Made by a program: the position numbers and the translations under genes. 64,000 bases of DNA from Chrysoperla carnea (taxonomy: Eukaryota; Arthropoda; Insecta; Neuroptera; Chrysopidae). The notes under the pieces are model-generated. The model had not been told where the DNA came from. It worked only from the letters and a program-made list of their open reading frames with translations, and searched no databases. Location: the NCBI RefSeq assembly GCF_905475395.1, contig NC_058342.1, positions 14,976,640 to 15,040,639 on the forward strand, given 5' to 3'. Shown here in pieces: positions 23,712 through 36,100 of this stretch (its first letter is position 1; every line of letters begins with the position of its first letter).

Positions 23712-24710
23712 TATACAAGATAAGTGTATTATAACATGTACGTTTTTTCAGTTTTTTTTTTATTTATAAATTATAATGAATTTTTCCACACAATCCCAGT
23801 TTTCGGAAATGTCCCGATCGTATTGAGTCCCGATTGTCGAGATTACTGTATATAATATTTTAAAGATTTGACTCTGGATCGGGCACAGGTTACAGCCTAT
23901 CAAAAAGCACTGAAAAGTGAACTTTTGATGCTTTTACTTTTTGTTTTGTTTCATTGCTGACTCTGGATTTTTGCTTTATTTGAAACGACACGAAAATAAT
24001 ATTCGATTTGTAACTGAACGAATAGTTTTTGAGAAATTGACTTTATGATTTTAGGCGATATTTCAGAAACTAAAATTCCAATCCGTTTTTTTTAATTTCT
24101 ATCCTTTTTCTTTTAATCCAAGTCGGAAACAAAAACCAAAAACTGGGTATTCTCTTCAAGCCTATGGGAAAGCATCATGGATTTTGTGAATAAATGATAG
24201 ATTTCAGGAATATTAATTAAATACGGGGTTTCGGAGTGATATCTCGGAATTATTCGGGATAAAACATACGATTTTTAATTTTCTAAAAAGTAAATCATTG
24301 AAAAAATCGAAGAAATTTGAAAATAAAGATATTCTAGCTTCGAACTAGAATATATTATTGCAAAGAGCAACTAATTATTTGCTTATTACTTAAAAAAAAG
24401 TTGATACCCTTTTGAAGGGAAGAATTGTATTGTTTGCCCCTCTCTGGATTCGCGCTTGTTCTCTCATAAAATGGAAATCATGAAATCTTTAGCCATGACA
24501 GCATTTTTTGAACATTTCATTGAATCAAATTGAAGAAAAATTAACGTAAAATCATTGAAAAATAATGAAAACCTAAAATTAGATGAGCCTGAGTAAAATA
24601 AACGCACACTCTTATGAAAAATACTACTCAAAGCTGGAACCCAGAAATTTGTATTAGCATCTTCTAAGTTCCATACTTGAAAAGTCATCGCTCACAATAT
24701 TCGAAGTGTT

Positions 24711-25452
24711 TATTGCCACCCACCACAGATGGCTTGTAGACACGGATAGTTGCCTGCTTGCAATGAAAACCGTTAGATGTCTTTATCAATGCCTTAAAGT
24801 TACGGATATCTTTAACTAGTAATACACGGACGTAAATGTTTTCAAAACTGATTAATAAATTTTCAAAACTGATTAATAAATAACTTTTACAAATCCTTGT
24901 TTTCTGTACCTTGCGTTAACTTTGTGATGGCGTCCACCATGTGATCAACGGGTCGGCCATGTTTTTAATAGAGTCGAGCTAGGGTTTGCGAGTTTGTTTT
25001 TGGCCCTTGCATTGACCCTGTGATGGCATCCACCCTGATAATGTCCACCCCATACAATTTATGTAATAAAATTATTATACTAAATTAAATAATTTTGGTA
25101 CGAATTTGTTAATGTAAAAATACTATGAGGAAAGAAATTTTCATGCAGGGAAAAATCTCCATTCGAGACTTTAACTAATTCCACGGACACCAATTTATGC
25201 CCATGTGTATAGGTCATCCATGTCTGAAATTACAAGGCATCGATATTCTACTTCCGTGATTTTAACTAAATTCACGGTCAGAAATAATTTTTGCCCGTGT
25301 TTATAGGTCATTCGTGTTTGAAATTAAAGGCACGAATATTCTCCATCGGTGACATTAACTAAATTCGCAGGTAGAAATAATTTTTGAACGTATCGATAGG
25401 TTATCCGTGTGTGAAATTAAAGGCACGAATATCCGTGGCGGGTGGCAATAGC
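24711..25452. mobile_element. MITE with TATTGCCACCC termini and internal tandem repeat
   Basis: Left TATTGCCACCCACCAC and right GTGGCGGGTGGCAATA are inverted at 15 of 16 positions. The right half holds three imperfect direct repeats of about 92 bp (phrases start 25167, 25258, 25351). The left half repeats GTGATGGCGTCCACC / GTGATGGCATCCACC. Confidence 0.65.
25150..25440 (+). repeat. Three imperfect tandem repeats of about 92 bp
   Basis: Each copy has a TTAACTAAATTCACGG-like start, a CCGTGTTTATAGGTCATTCG-like middle and GAAATTAAAGGCACGAATAT at the end. Spacing 91 and 93 bp. Confidence 0.75.
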
Positions 25453-25515
25453 AGCATCGTTTCATAATATTTTAAAAATTGCACAATTTTTAACGAAGTT
25501 AAATCCGTTCCTCAT

Positions 25516-26460
25516 AATTCAGTCAAATTATACATGAAAACCTTGCATCAAATCAGGGTTTTTTTATATGTTATGTGCAATGCAAAGGTTATGTTAAATC
25601 CAAGTTTTCAACCTCGACAAACGACCGATTCATGCCGAAAAATGAAAAAAACTTCGAAAATTTTACCTTATATCAGTTTTTACCGATTTTGATACGGAAG
25701 GAATGATTTTTCATCAAAAGTTGTGGCATACATTTTTAAAGCAGGTTAAATTTTGAACAATTTTAACCGGTTTTTATAGGACCAATAGTTTTGGAGATAC
25801 AGCTTTTCAAAGTTTGTCTATTTTGTCAAGTTACACGATTTTACGCACAATGTCATCTTGTAAACCGTTAGAGATAGAACAAAAGTTTAAATATAAAAAA
25901 TGTTTCTTATAAAAAAATAAATAAATTTTTTTTGTAATATATTTTCGTAAACATCACTAGTTTTCAAAAATTTTTTTTCCAGAATGTTTCACAAGACCAC
26001 AAGTTAAAGCTACCTGCAATTTTTCAACTCCCTATCTTTTATAGTTTTGGAGAAAATGGACACACAAATTTGGTCTAATTTCCTGCACGGGTAAACATTG
26101 ATGTTTACGAAAAAACGTTTCAAATTTTTTTCAAAAAAAACGTTTCAAAAAAATAGACAAACTTTGAAAAGCTGTTTATCCGAAACCATCGGTCTTATAA
26201 AATTCGGCTTGATCTCAAATTGTAGCAAATTTAACCTTCTTTAAAAATAAATGCAACAGTTTTTGATGAAAAACCAGTCCTTCCAGGTCAAAATCGGAAA
26301 AATTTGAAATTACATCAAAATTTTCGGGGTTTTTCTTATTTTCGTCATAATCCGGTCGTTTTCCGAGGTCGAAAACTTGGATTTAACATTGCCTTTAAAC
26401 AACATATTAAAAAAAAAAACTTGATTTTATGCAAGGTCCAATGTTTAACTTATTGAATTA
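25516..26460. repeat. Foldback family F1, copy 2, just 3' of porcupine
   Basis: Same termini and arm content as 20643-21562 (CCTTGCATCAAATCAGG left, GATTTTATGCAAGGTCC right). Its edge is about 310 bp downstream of the porcupine stop, so it may fall in the 3' UTR or just beyond. Confidence 0.8.
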
Positions 26461-26768
26461 TCGCTCCTTGCAAAAAAAATTTGTTTTCGAACATTTAGCT
26501 AAGTCAATTATAAGGAATTAACATTAAAAAAAAAGCGTCGAAAAATTATGGCAAGCGAAATCTAAACGCACCTGAGTAAAACATAATTTGAAATCTCAAA
26601 ACATTCGAGTTCACGCAATTTAATTACACTAATGTCTTACAAATTGCATACATTAATGCAATGGAATTCATCTATAGCAGTTTTTTTCACTATGATCCAA
26701 ATAAAAGGAGCGTAAACTACAGCAAATATCAACATTGCATAAATAACACTAACCACCAGGAGCGTATA

Positions 26769-27199
26769 TTACAGCAGCAAATAAATAAAATACTGTATTC
26801 CAATAATAATATGACTAATAAATCCAACATCCGCCCATGTTGATATCGTGTGTGTTAGGGGATTTGTAGCACGCATCAACGATATATCCTCAAAAATAAC
26901 ACCTAAGTACGCTAAATGTAGTATTGCTAATCCAGTAAAAAATAAATTCACTAATATTGTTAATGTACTTCGTTTTGTGTACGCATGTCCACAATTCTCC
27001 TTGCAAGACGTCACTAACGTACAACTATTTAATGCAGCACTAATTTTTGAGCGTAACATGTACTCAATGTATGTGTAAAAACCTAATGATAACAGTACTA
27101 AGGCTAGAGCTGCACTGAAACCGTGCAAGGCTGATGATGCAAGGTACACATTTAATACAGCTACAAATTTTCCTATATGCTGCGAAGGTCGAAACACAT
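26769..27199 (-). CDS. por: porcupine exon 5: catalytic His region, C-terminal TMs and stop
   Basis: Acceptor TTATTTTACAG at 27200. Encodes residues 311-452: VFRPSQHIGKF, then SSALHGF with active-site His335, a TM, YIEYMLRSKISAALNSC, a Cys-containing segment (TSCKENCGH), LVNLFFTGLAILHLAYLGV and a terminal TM ending in LLL-TAA. The acceptor is only about 31 bp from the edge of a 0.94-kb foldback element in intron 4. Confidence 0.96.
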
Positions 27200-30100
27200 C
27201 TGTAAAATAATGAGAAAAAAATCAATAATACATTCACTAGTCAAATTGTACATTAAAAGGGGGTGGACCTTGCATGAAATCAGGTATTTTTGTTTTTTGA
27301 TATGTTGTTTTCAAAATAAAGGGAATCCAAGTTTTCGACCTCGGCAAATGACCGGATCATGCCTACAACTAAGAAAAACTTCGAAAATTTTGACCTTATT
27401 TCAGTTTTTGCTGATTTTGACCCGGAAGGACTGGTATTTTATCAAATCTGTGGTATTCTCTTTTAAAACAATTTGAGATGAGGCCGGCTTTTATAGATAG
27501 TTTCGGAGATATAGCTTTTCAAAGTTTATCTATTTTTTCAATTTACATGATTTCACGCAAAATTTCATCTTTTAAACCGTTAAAAATAGAACAAAAGTTT
27601 AAATGAAAAAATTGTTTCTTATAAAAAAATTAACAACTTTGGTTTGGAACATTTTTTCATAAACACCATTGGTTTTCAATAATCATCAATAATTTTTCGA
27701 AAATTTTCGAAAACCAGTGATGTTTACGAAAAAATGTTCCAAACCAAAGTTGTTTATTTATTATAAGAAACATTTTTTAAATTTTTGTTCGGTTTTAAAA
27801 ACGGTTTACAAGATGAAATTTTGCGAAAAATCGTTTGACTTGAAAAAATAGACTGTATTTTGAAAAGCTGTATCTCCGAAACTATCGGTCCTATAAAAAC
27901 CGGTCGGCCTCAAATTGTTGCAAATTTAACCTTCTTTAAAAATAAATACCACAATTTTTGATGAAAAACCGGTCCTTCTATGTCAAAATCGGCAAAAACT
28001 GAAATAAATACAAAATTTTAGAGGTTTTTCTTATTTTTCGGCATAATCCGATCGTTTTCCGAGGTCAAAAACTTGAATTTAACATTGCCTTTACATTGAA
28101 AACAACATATCAAAAAAACAAAAGTAACTGATTTGATGCAAGGTCCAACGTTTAATTTGGTTGAATTAAAAATAGAATTATCAAACAAAAATGGCATAAT
28201 GATTCGGTCTTTTCCCAAAATTTTTCCATTTATTTTGATGAACTTAAGGTAGTACCAGCATGAAATCACTTTTCGACAGATTTGGCCGAATTTTTTTTCT
28301 CGGGTTTATAATAGCTTTATTTATGAATTCCTAAAATTTCATAATTTTTGACCGTTTAGATCGCGAGATATTTAAAGACAAAGTTCGCGATTTTGAGGGT
28401 CATGTCCCATTTAAAGCATGTAAAATGTCCGGTCTCTCCAACTATTTTTTATGATATTATTATATATTGAAGAAAAAGTAGAAAAAAATGTTTATACAAT
28501 ACAATTCTAAAAAAAAAATTTAGAAATTAATTTTCACTTTCGAGATATTAATTTTGACGTAAATTGATCGAAATTGGGACGTTGGCATAATTATTTCCCA
28601 TTTTAAACGGTCAAAATTTCTGAAACTTTGGGAATTAATAGTAAGCATTATTAAATTCTTAAATTTAATTTTTCGTTAAATTCTGTCGAAAAAAAAATTG
28701 TACCATTGCTTTAACATAGAAACTGCAAATACCATGCTGGAACATCGTTAACACTGTTTTCTACAAATTTTTGATTAGCGTGAAACATTCTTTGATTGGC
28801 GTAGAACTTTATTATTTAAAAAAAATCCTCTTAAATATTCTTTGCCCGAAAAATAAATTTATAAAGGAAAGCGAAAATTTGTTAATACCACTCGAGAGCT
28901 TGTTTATTTGTCTTGAAAATGAGTAATAAAAAATTCCCGTGTGTGAATTTTCGAGATATTCACTTTCTAAGCAAATTGACTCTTCTGGATTTAAAACTTT
29001 GTTTCATCTGAATTAATCATCGCACTGAATTTTTTTTCATATCATTCGAAAACTTAAACTGCCTTATTTTAAGCCTCACATATTGTTTCTTAAAAATGTT
29101 TACCACTCTCCTAATTTTAGTTATTAAACATGTCCAGAAATTTTTCAATATTTTAGGCGTTTTTTCACCTGGTCGCCAATTTATAAAAAAGGCGTTATCT
29201 AAACTGTTATCGTGCTCATGAGAAAACTTGTACTTTCTAGTTTTGGAGAAATAGAAATTGTTCAAAAATTTGTATCATCCTCTGTCGTTTTGTACTGAGG
29301 ATTGAAATGGTGAGAAATTCGAGTACCGTGGTATTATTTCGATTATCGTTGTATTCATTTCAATGAGTATCTTCCAACTTGCTTTTACAAAGCTTAACTT
29401 TTTAAATCGATCAATTGCATTTCTATAGATCCAATATCAACTCCAAATGGCTCAATGAGGATTTCGTTACTATTTGCTTTGAGAGGATTTACTATGAATG
29501 CTAGAGTGGTTTTGTTGATTTATGATTATTTTTATTTCGGCTGAGATATAGAAATGGTGCCTTCTAGTTAATCGATTCAGAACTTTTTCTTTTTTTTTAT
29601 ACAATAAATAATATTTGCGAGTGGAACTAAAGAGCCTCAGCTTTACATGTGGCTAGAGAACCGCAGGTGACTTGTGAACCGTAGGTTGCCGACCACTGGA
29701 CTATAGGTTTTCATATTCTACCTGCACTGGGCACATTTAATGCAATTTTCCTAATTTGCATTATTAACATCTAAGTACTTTTTCTTATCCCACTGTACCT
29801 GAGGATGAGCAATGCAAATTGGGAAAAATAACAGGATTTTCGAGAAATAAAAGTACCCAGAGCAGGTAGGATGTGACTACCTATAGTCGTATAACATATA
29901 GAGTGAAGGATACAATCGCAGTTCTTGAAATTCAATCGTAACTTTAACCATACTTATCTGGAAAACCGCTTTTCTTTATAAATTTTTTGTCTCGCCAATG
30001 GATATTTAAGAGGATTTTTTATTAAATTATACATTTTTACGCCAATCAAAGAATGTTTCACGCCAATCAAAAATTTGTACAAAACAGCCTTAAAAAGTGA

Positions 30101-33100
30101 ACGTAGAGTGCATAATTTTTGCTATAAGTATTCATATTCTACCTGCTACCTGCTCTTGCACATGAAAACCGATATGACTATTTACAAGCTTGTTTTTTAG
30201 TTTAAAAAAGCTTTTTGAACGAGTTGGTAGCTGCCAAATCGCAATTGACACTTTTGGCTTTAAACTGTAGCATCTTTTTTCGATATTTTTAGCTCTAGAG
30301 AAAAAAGCAGACATCCATAATTACAACCTTATGATCTATTTTCGGCTTTATTTCTTACAGTATACTGTTCTCCGATACGCCAGAAAATTCCTTGATTTTT
30401 TGATAATGGATAAGATTGAAAATTTTATACTTACAGTGTTTAAGCCATCTATGCATTGGAATATTCCAATGTACAACCACTTGACTCAATGATTTTGGGA
30501 ATTCAATGGCAGTTATATGTACAACATCCGTATAATGGTAGCCGGATGTAATACTGATTGCCTTCGATAGATGCGATATAAAATAATGGCTAGTTCGAAA
30601 TAGGAATGCATCACGATAGACCAGAAGCCAATCATTACAATCGTCTGGTATTAACCAATATCCAAAACAGTTGCTGACCAATAAACATGATAAACTTATA
30701 AAAACATGTTTTACTGTAGTTATGAATGATGTAAAATTCTGTTAAGAAAAGAAATATATATTAATAGTAAAATTAATAAACTCGCGAGCAGTAAAGTTCC
30801 ATCACAAAGTAAAATAACCTCAAAATCTCAAGAAAACCGCTGTAACTTCATATTTTCAACTTTCTCTGATAAATTTTCGAAGAATGAAGGAATTGAGTTG
30901 AAATTCTGAAAAAAGATGTAACTTATGATCATAAAAAGGCTGCTAAATTTAATAAATTTTAGTCAATTTTGAGAAAAACTAATTTTTCTGAAAAATTTCA
31001 ACAGCTCGTACAGTTCAGATAAATCATCTGATTTTAACTGTTTTTTAAATTGCAGTTTTTTATGTACACTTTCGGATTGTGCGAACGACTTTTTTTCAAA
31101 ACCATATTATGAGCCGAAATATTGCAAAACAAAAATGTAAAAAACTCGAAAAAATTCAGATTTGCATCATTAAAAATGAAAATTTCCACTTTTGTCAGGT
31201 TTTAAAAAAAAAAAAAAAAAAAAAACCGTATTCAAAACCTGAAAAAAAATGAAAATATTTCATTGCTGTACGAGTTTTTTTCATTTTTGTTTTGCAATGT
31301 TTCGGGCTCATAATCAGGTTTTGAAAAAAAAAAAAAAAAACTATCCGAAAGTACATAAAAAACCTGTAATTTAAAGAAAAAGTTAAAGTCCGGTGATTTG
31401 CCTGAAGTGTACGAGCTGTTGAAATTTTTCAGAAAAACTTGTTTTTCTTAAAATTGAAATTATGTATCGGACTAAAATTTACCAGCCTTTTTTATGATCA
31501 TAAGTTACACCTTTTCCAAGAAATTCAACTCAATTCCTTCATTTTTAGAAAAGTAATCAGAGAAAGTTGAAAATATAAGGTAACAGCGATTTTCTTGAGA
31601 TTTTGAGGATATTTTATTATATTCAGGGTTCGATAGCAGGCAAGGTCGATGTAGAAATTCTTAATAAACAATTCTTATTTTTATTCGTATCAATTTGATT
31701 AATAGAAGCAGAGATATTGAAGAAAATGTCACCAAAGAAAACAATGTTGAGATAAACCCGCGTAAAGAAGTTCGCGCGGATCGTTTCGGAACCGGAAAAA
31801 ATTTGCAAAAAATTATCGTATTCTTTATCAAAATCCGTTAGATTTATTCAACTAATAGTATTTCTATTTAAAAAGGAAGAAGGGTGCTTGCAAGTTGACA
31901 CCTTCAAAACCAGTTCCATACACCAAATCGACTTATATACATACAAATTTACAAAAAAAAAAAAAAACCAATTTGTGAGAGGATGTGGAGATATGCAAAT
32001 CCTTAAAAACAACAAAAAACATATACTTTCGATAAAAGAAAGAGGGAAGAAGAAAATAACATGGGAGCTCAATTCGGAATGGCTGTGGAAATACGCAAAG
32101 CCTTAAAAACAACGAGAAAATGGTTTTTCTCTCGAGAATTCCTGCCAAATTACCGCAAAAAGGAGAGTGTTATAAGTTCAACGTGTGCATTTGTGTATCT
32201 GCGTGTCAGCCAGTGGCATCGTAGTTCTTAAACCGGTTGAGCCGATTTTGATTGTTTTTTTTTTTTTTTCGAAAAGTAACTTGATCGAGTGCTTTAAGCT
32301 ATTTTTCAAGAAAGCTATTATATTTTTTTTTTTTTTTTTAAGCTATTTTTCTGTTCAGTTTTGAAAGATTCCTACAGTAAAAACCGCATTTTTTGACGTT
32401 TTATGGATCTTGCTCATCTCTGTAGCCCCTTCAAATTTCGATAAAGCGTTGAAAATTTATATGTAAGTTCAGCCCCTTTTTATTATTGCACTTCCAGAGT
32501 CAATTCAAATTGAGATAGAAGATTGGAACTTTTGATGTGATTTAAATTAGTACCCAGGATTTTCTATTAAATCGGCGGTGGTTTTAAAATTTTGTAAATT
32601 TCCCTTATTTTTAAATGTACTTACCAATGAAACATTAATCTTTGTATACTCTTGGAACGACATCCATGGCCCAAATAATATATTCGAAACAGAATAAATG
32701 TATCCAAAGTAATGAAGAAACGGTGGCATATTTATAACTTGCTTCTCGACATCAAATGCAATACTGACCGTTTTCATAACCATTATCATTTGAATACTGC
32801 TTATTTGACGCCATACTTGACTTTCCACCAGAAATTCGCTGAAATAGTATCAAATTAGATCCAGATATTTCTAAATGTTTTGTAGCGAATCTATAATATT
32901 TATGTAAACACGTTTAATAATAACAACAACTCATAAAAAGGACACCGCAAATAAGTCCTTAGCATCTAGATCAAGGGGTCCTCTGTGCCCTTCTTGACCT
33001 GTTACCCGAAAGCAAAACCTTTCCGGGTAAGAAATTCTATTTTATGCAGAGAAGCTATAGGATTCTGTTGAGGCCAAACGTCACACTGAAAGTCCACAGC

Positions 33101-36100
33101 TTCTCTGCTGGAATGAATCCCAAGATCCAAGGTTTCGGACACAAACATTCTAAAACTAACGACCTGTGGGTTTCTGCTGGTGAAAATAACATGTATAAAG
33201 ATTTCATCGTCCTCCGTACAAATGGGGTCGTAAGAGATCTCCATGTTATGGAGAGGGTATTTCAATCGACAGTGTCCTGTTAATAGTCCCACCACCCTTT
33301 TTAACTGTGCTCTAGTGAGTTTCAGGCGAATGACCTAGTGTGGTTATACACAGTTTGGTCGGTCGCATGCCCTGCGCAAAGCCCTAGTAATTAAGATGGG
33401 CTTGTCGTAGCCATTCCTTGATTCGGTAAATTACGGAACAACTTTCTATGCAAATGACAGGCTCAGGTGAAAGAGACGTTTCAGTCTCATCGCATATTGC
33501 CCATCGGGAATTTATGTTTTTAACCTAGATTTGGAAAGGACCCCGCTAGATTAGATAGGAAAATGGCTTTCTGTGAAACTTTTTCAAACCACCCCAAAAT
33601 GTTCTTCAGATCGTTCTTGTCAAAAACTCTCACGACTACAAAACTTTTTAACGAGTAATTTTCGAGTTGCATGCGAAAGCCACGAATATTTTCTAGATTT
33701 AGTATATGACTAGGAAAATTGCTTCCTGTGAAACTTTTTCTAACCGCCTCCTAGATGTTCTTCGGATCGTTCTGAAAGCTTTCACGACCATAAAATTTTT
33801 TAACCGGTAGTTTTCGAGCTACGGGCTATATAACTATAATGTACGTGCAGATTTGATCGCCCGTTTGATTCCCGTTAAAAAATTTTGTATCCGTGAGAGC
33901 TTTCGATCAGAACGATCGGAACAACATCTTGGTGCGGTTTGAAAAAGTTTCATAAAAATTATTTTCCTATTTAATTTGCGAGACTCAAACTCAAATTATA
34001 ACAAAAATTGAAAGATTTTTACTTACCATAATAGCAAATATGAAAAACAATAAAGCGCCATCGAATATCCTTTATATTTACTGTTCAAATAATGGACTAA
34101 TATTATTAAAAAGACATATGTACTAATCCCCAAATATATGACATGCGTAAACGTCGCTATATTATTTTTATACAGCGTACCAAAGCCGCAAATACAGGAT
34201 ACCACGTGCGTCCATCGATTTGGTAACACATCTGTAAAAACAAAATTGTATATTAAATCTCTTGGAGGATATCAAGTTTAATTTATCATCGCGAACAATG
34301 TTTGAGAGGAAATTAAAAGGTAGGAATCAAACCCAAAATCTTTTCCACCGACTCCAATATAAATCTACTGACGAGGAGTCAATTCATCAGTTAGACTGTT
34401 TTTTCAATTTTATTTTCTCGATTAGTAATTGTAGTGATTATTCTAACCTCTCACCAAAAGGTGAGCTTATGAGATATTTGTACCGTGGCGTATTCTATCA
34501 CTATATATCTGACACTCCTCATTATAGGGCTAATCGTGCTGGCTACTAACGAAAAATAGACTCACTGTCTAAAAAAGTACCGCTGAGGAAAAAACATTCT
34601 AGATATACAATATTAAGATATAATTTTGTTCAGTATGCAATTTATGTATCATATCTGTAGTAACATTGCCTATAAATAAAAAGAAAGTAAACTACTGCTA
34701 ATATTTATCTTTTTATATTTGATTTCTTTGTTTTTAGCCACAGGTACCACGCTGTGGAATTCCTCACGGGTCGAGCTAGTCTCACGTATTTAAATAAGAA
34801 TGTAATATTATTTAAAATCAAAATCGATGGAATAATTTGTATAATATAATTTTAAGTTAACCCTAATCTTCAAAAGACATGTATATAAATTTGACAGCTG
34901 TCGTACTATTAGTTAGTGATATATATCATTTTGAGTGAAGAAATTTGCTGTTTCATCAAGACAATGCAAACAAGTCAATGAAAACGATGGCAAAATTGCA
35001 TGAATTGGGCTTGAAATTGCTTCAGCATCCACCGTATTCTCTAGATCTGACCCCCAGCGACTTTTTCCTGTTCTCAGACCTCAAGAGAATGCTCGCTGGA
35101 AAGAGATTTATCGCCAATGAAGAAGTAATCGCCGAAAATGAAGCCTATTTTGAGGCCAGGCAAATCATATTATAAAAGTGATATCGAAAAATTGTATGAC
35201 CGCTATAATCGTTGCATCGCCCTCGAATGCAACTATGTTGAACAATAAAATCGAATGACATCTAATGTGTTCCCTAGTGAGTAAACAGTGATGTTTACAA
35301 AAAATGTTTCAGACAAAAGTTGTTTATTTTTTGATAAGGAACATTTTTTACATTAAAAATTTTGTTCTATCTCTAACGGTTTACAAGATGGGTCCTATGG
35401 ATCCAAGACCCAATTGACGTATGTTGCTCATTCGACCTCACTTCTTTTTTCGTTTTTGAGTTATCGTGTTGGCAGACAGACGGACAGACAACCGGAAATG
35501 GACTAATTAGGTGATTATATGAACACATATACCAAAATTTTTTTCGTAGCATTAATATTTTTAAGCGTTACAAACTTGGGACTAAACTTAGTATACCTTG
35601 CATATTACATATATTATGCATGGTATAAAAATATATTTTACTATGTAAACCTACGAACTTTTCAGCCCAACTGTTATTTATGCTCATTCATTTTAATTTC
35701 AAAGTATTAAATTACAGGTCAAAAGTTTGATATGTCAAAGAAGATTTTTTTTTTCAAAGGCACTGAGAATATTTTGGGATGATCAGCTGCCCACCTTAGG
35801 AAAAATCTCCAGTTACGCCAATTATTTTATTCTTTAAAATTTTAATAAAAATTTATTTTTGTAAAATGCTGAAATTCGAGAATCTCTGTAAACAATAATT
35901 TTTGCATAAAATGCAAAAATAATTGCAATTTATATATTTTTTGTAAATAGTGACAAGGTATTTAAAAATTATGTTTCACCTTGTATACCTAATTGTGTTT
36001 TTGAATAAAAAATAATAATCAATGTTTGTATTTTATTTCAATTCTTTCGAATCAGTCAAATTATACATGGAAAGGGGGGTGAACCTTGCACCAAATCAGA

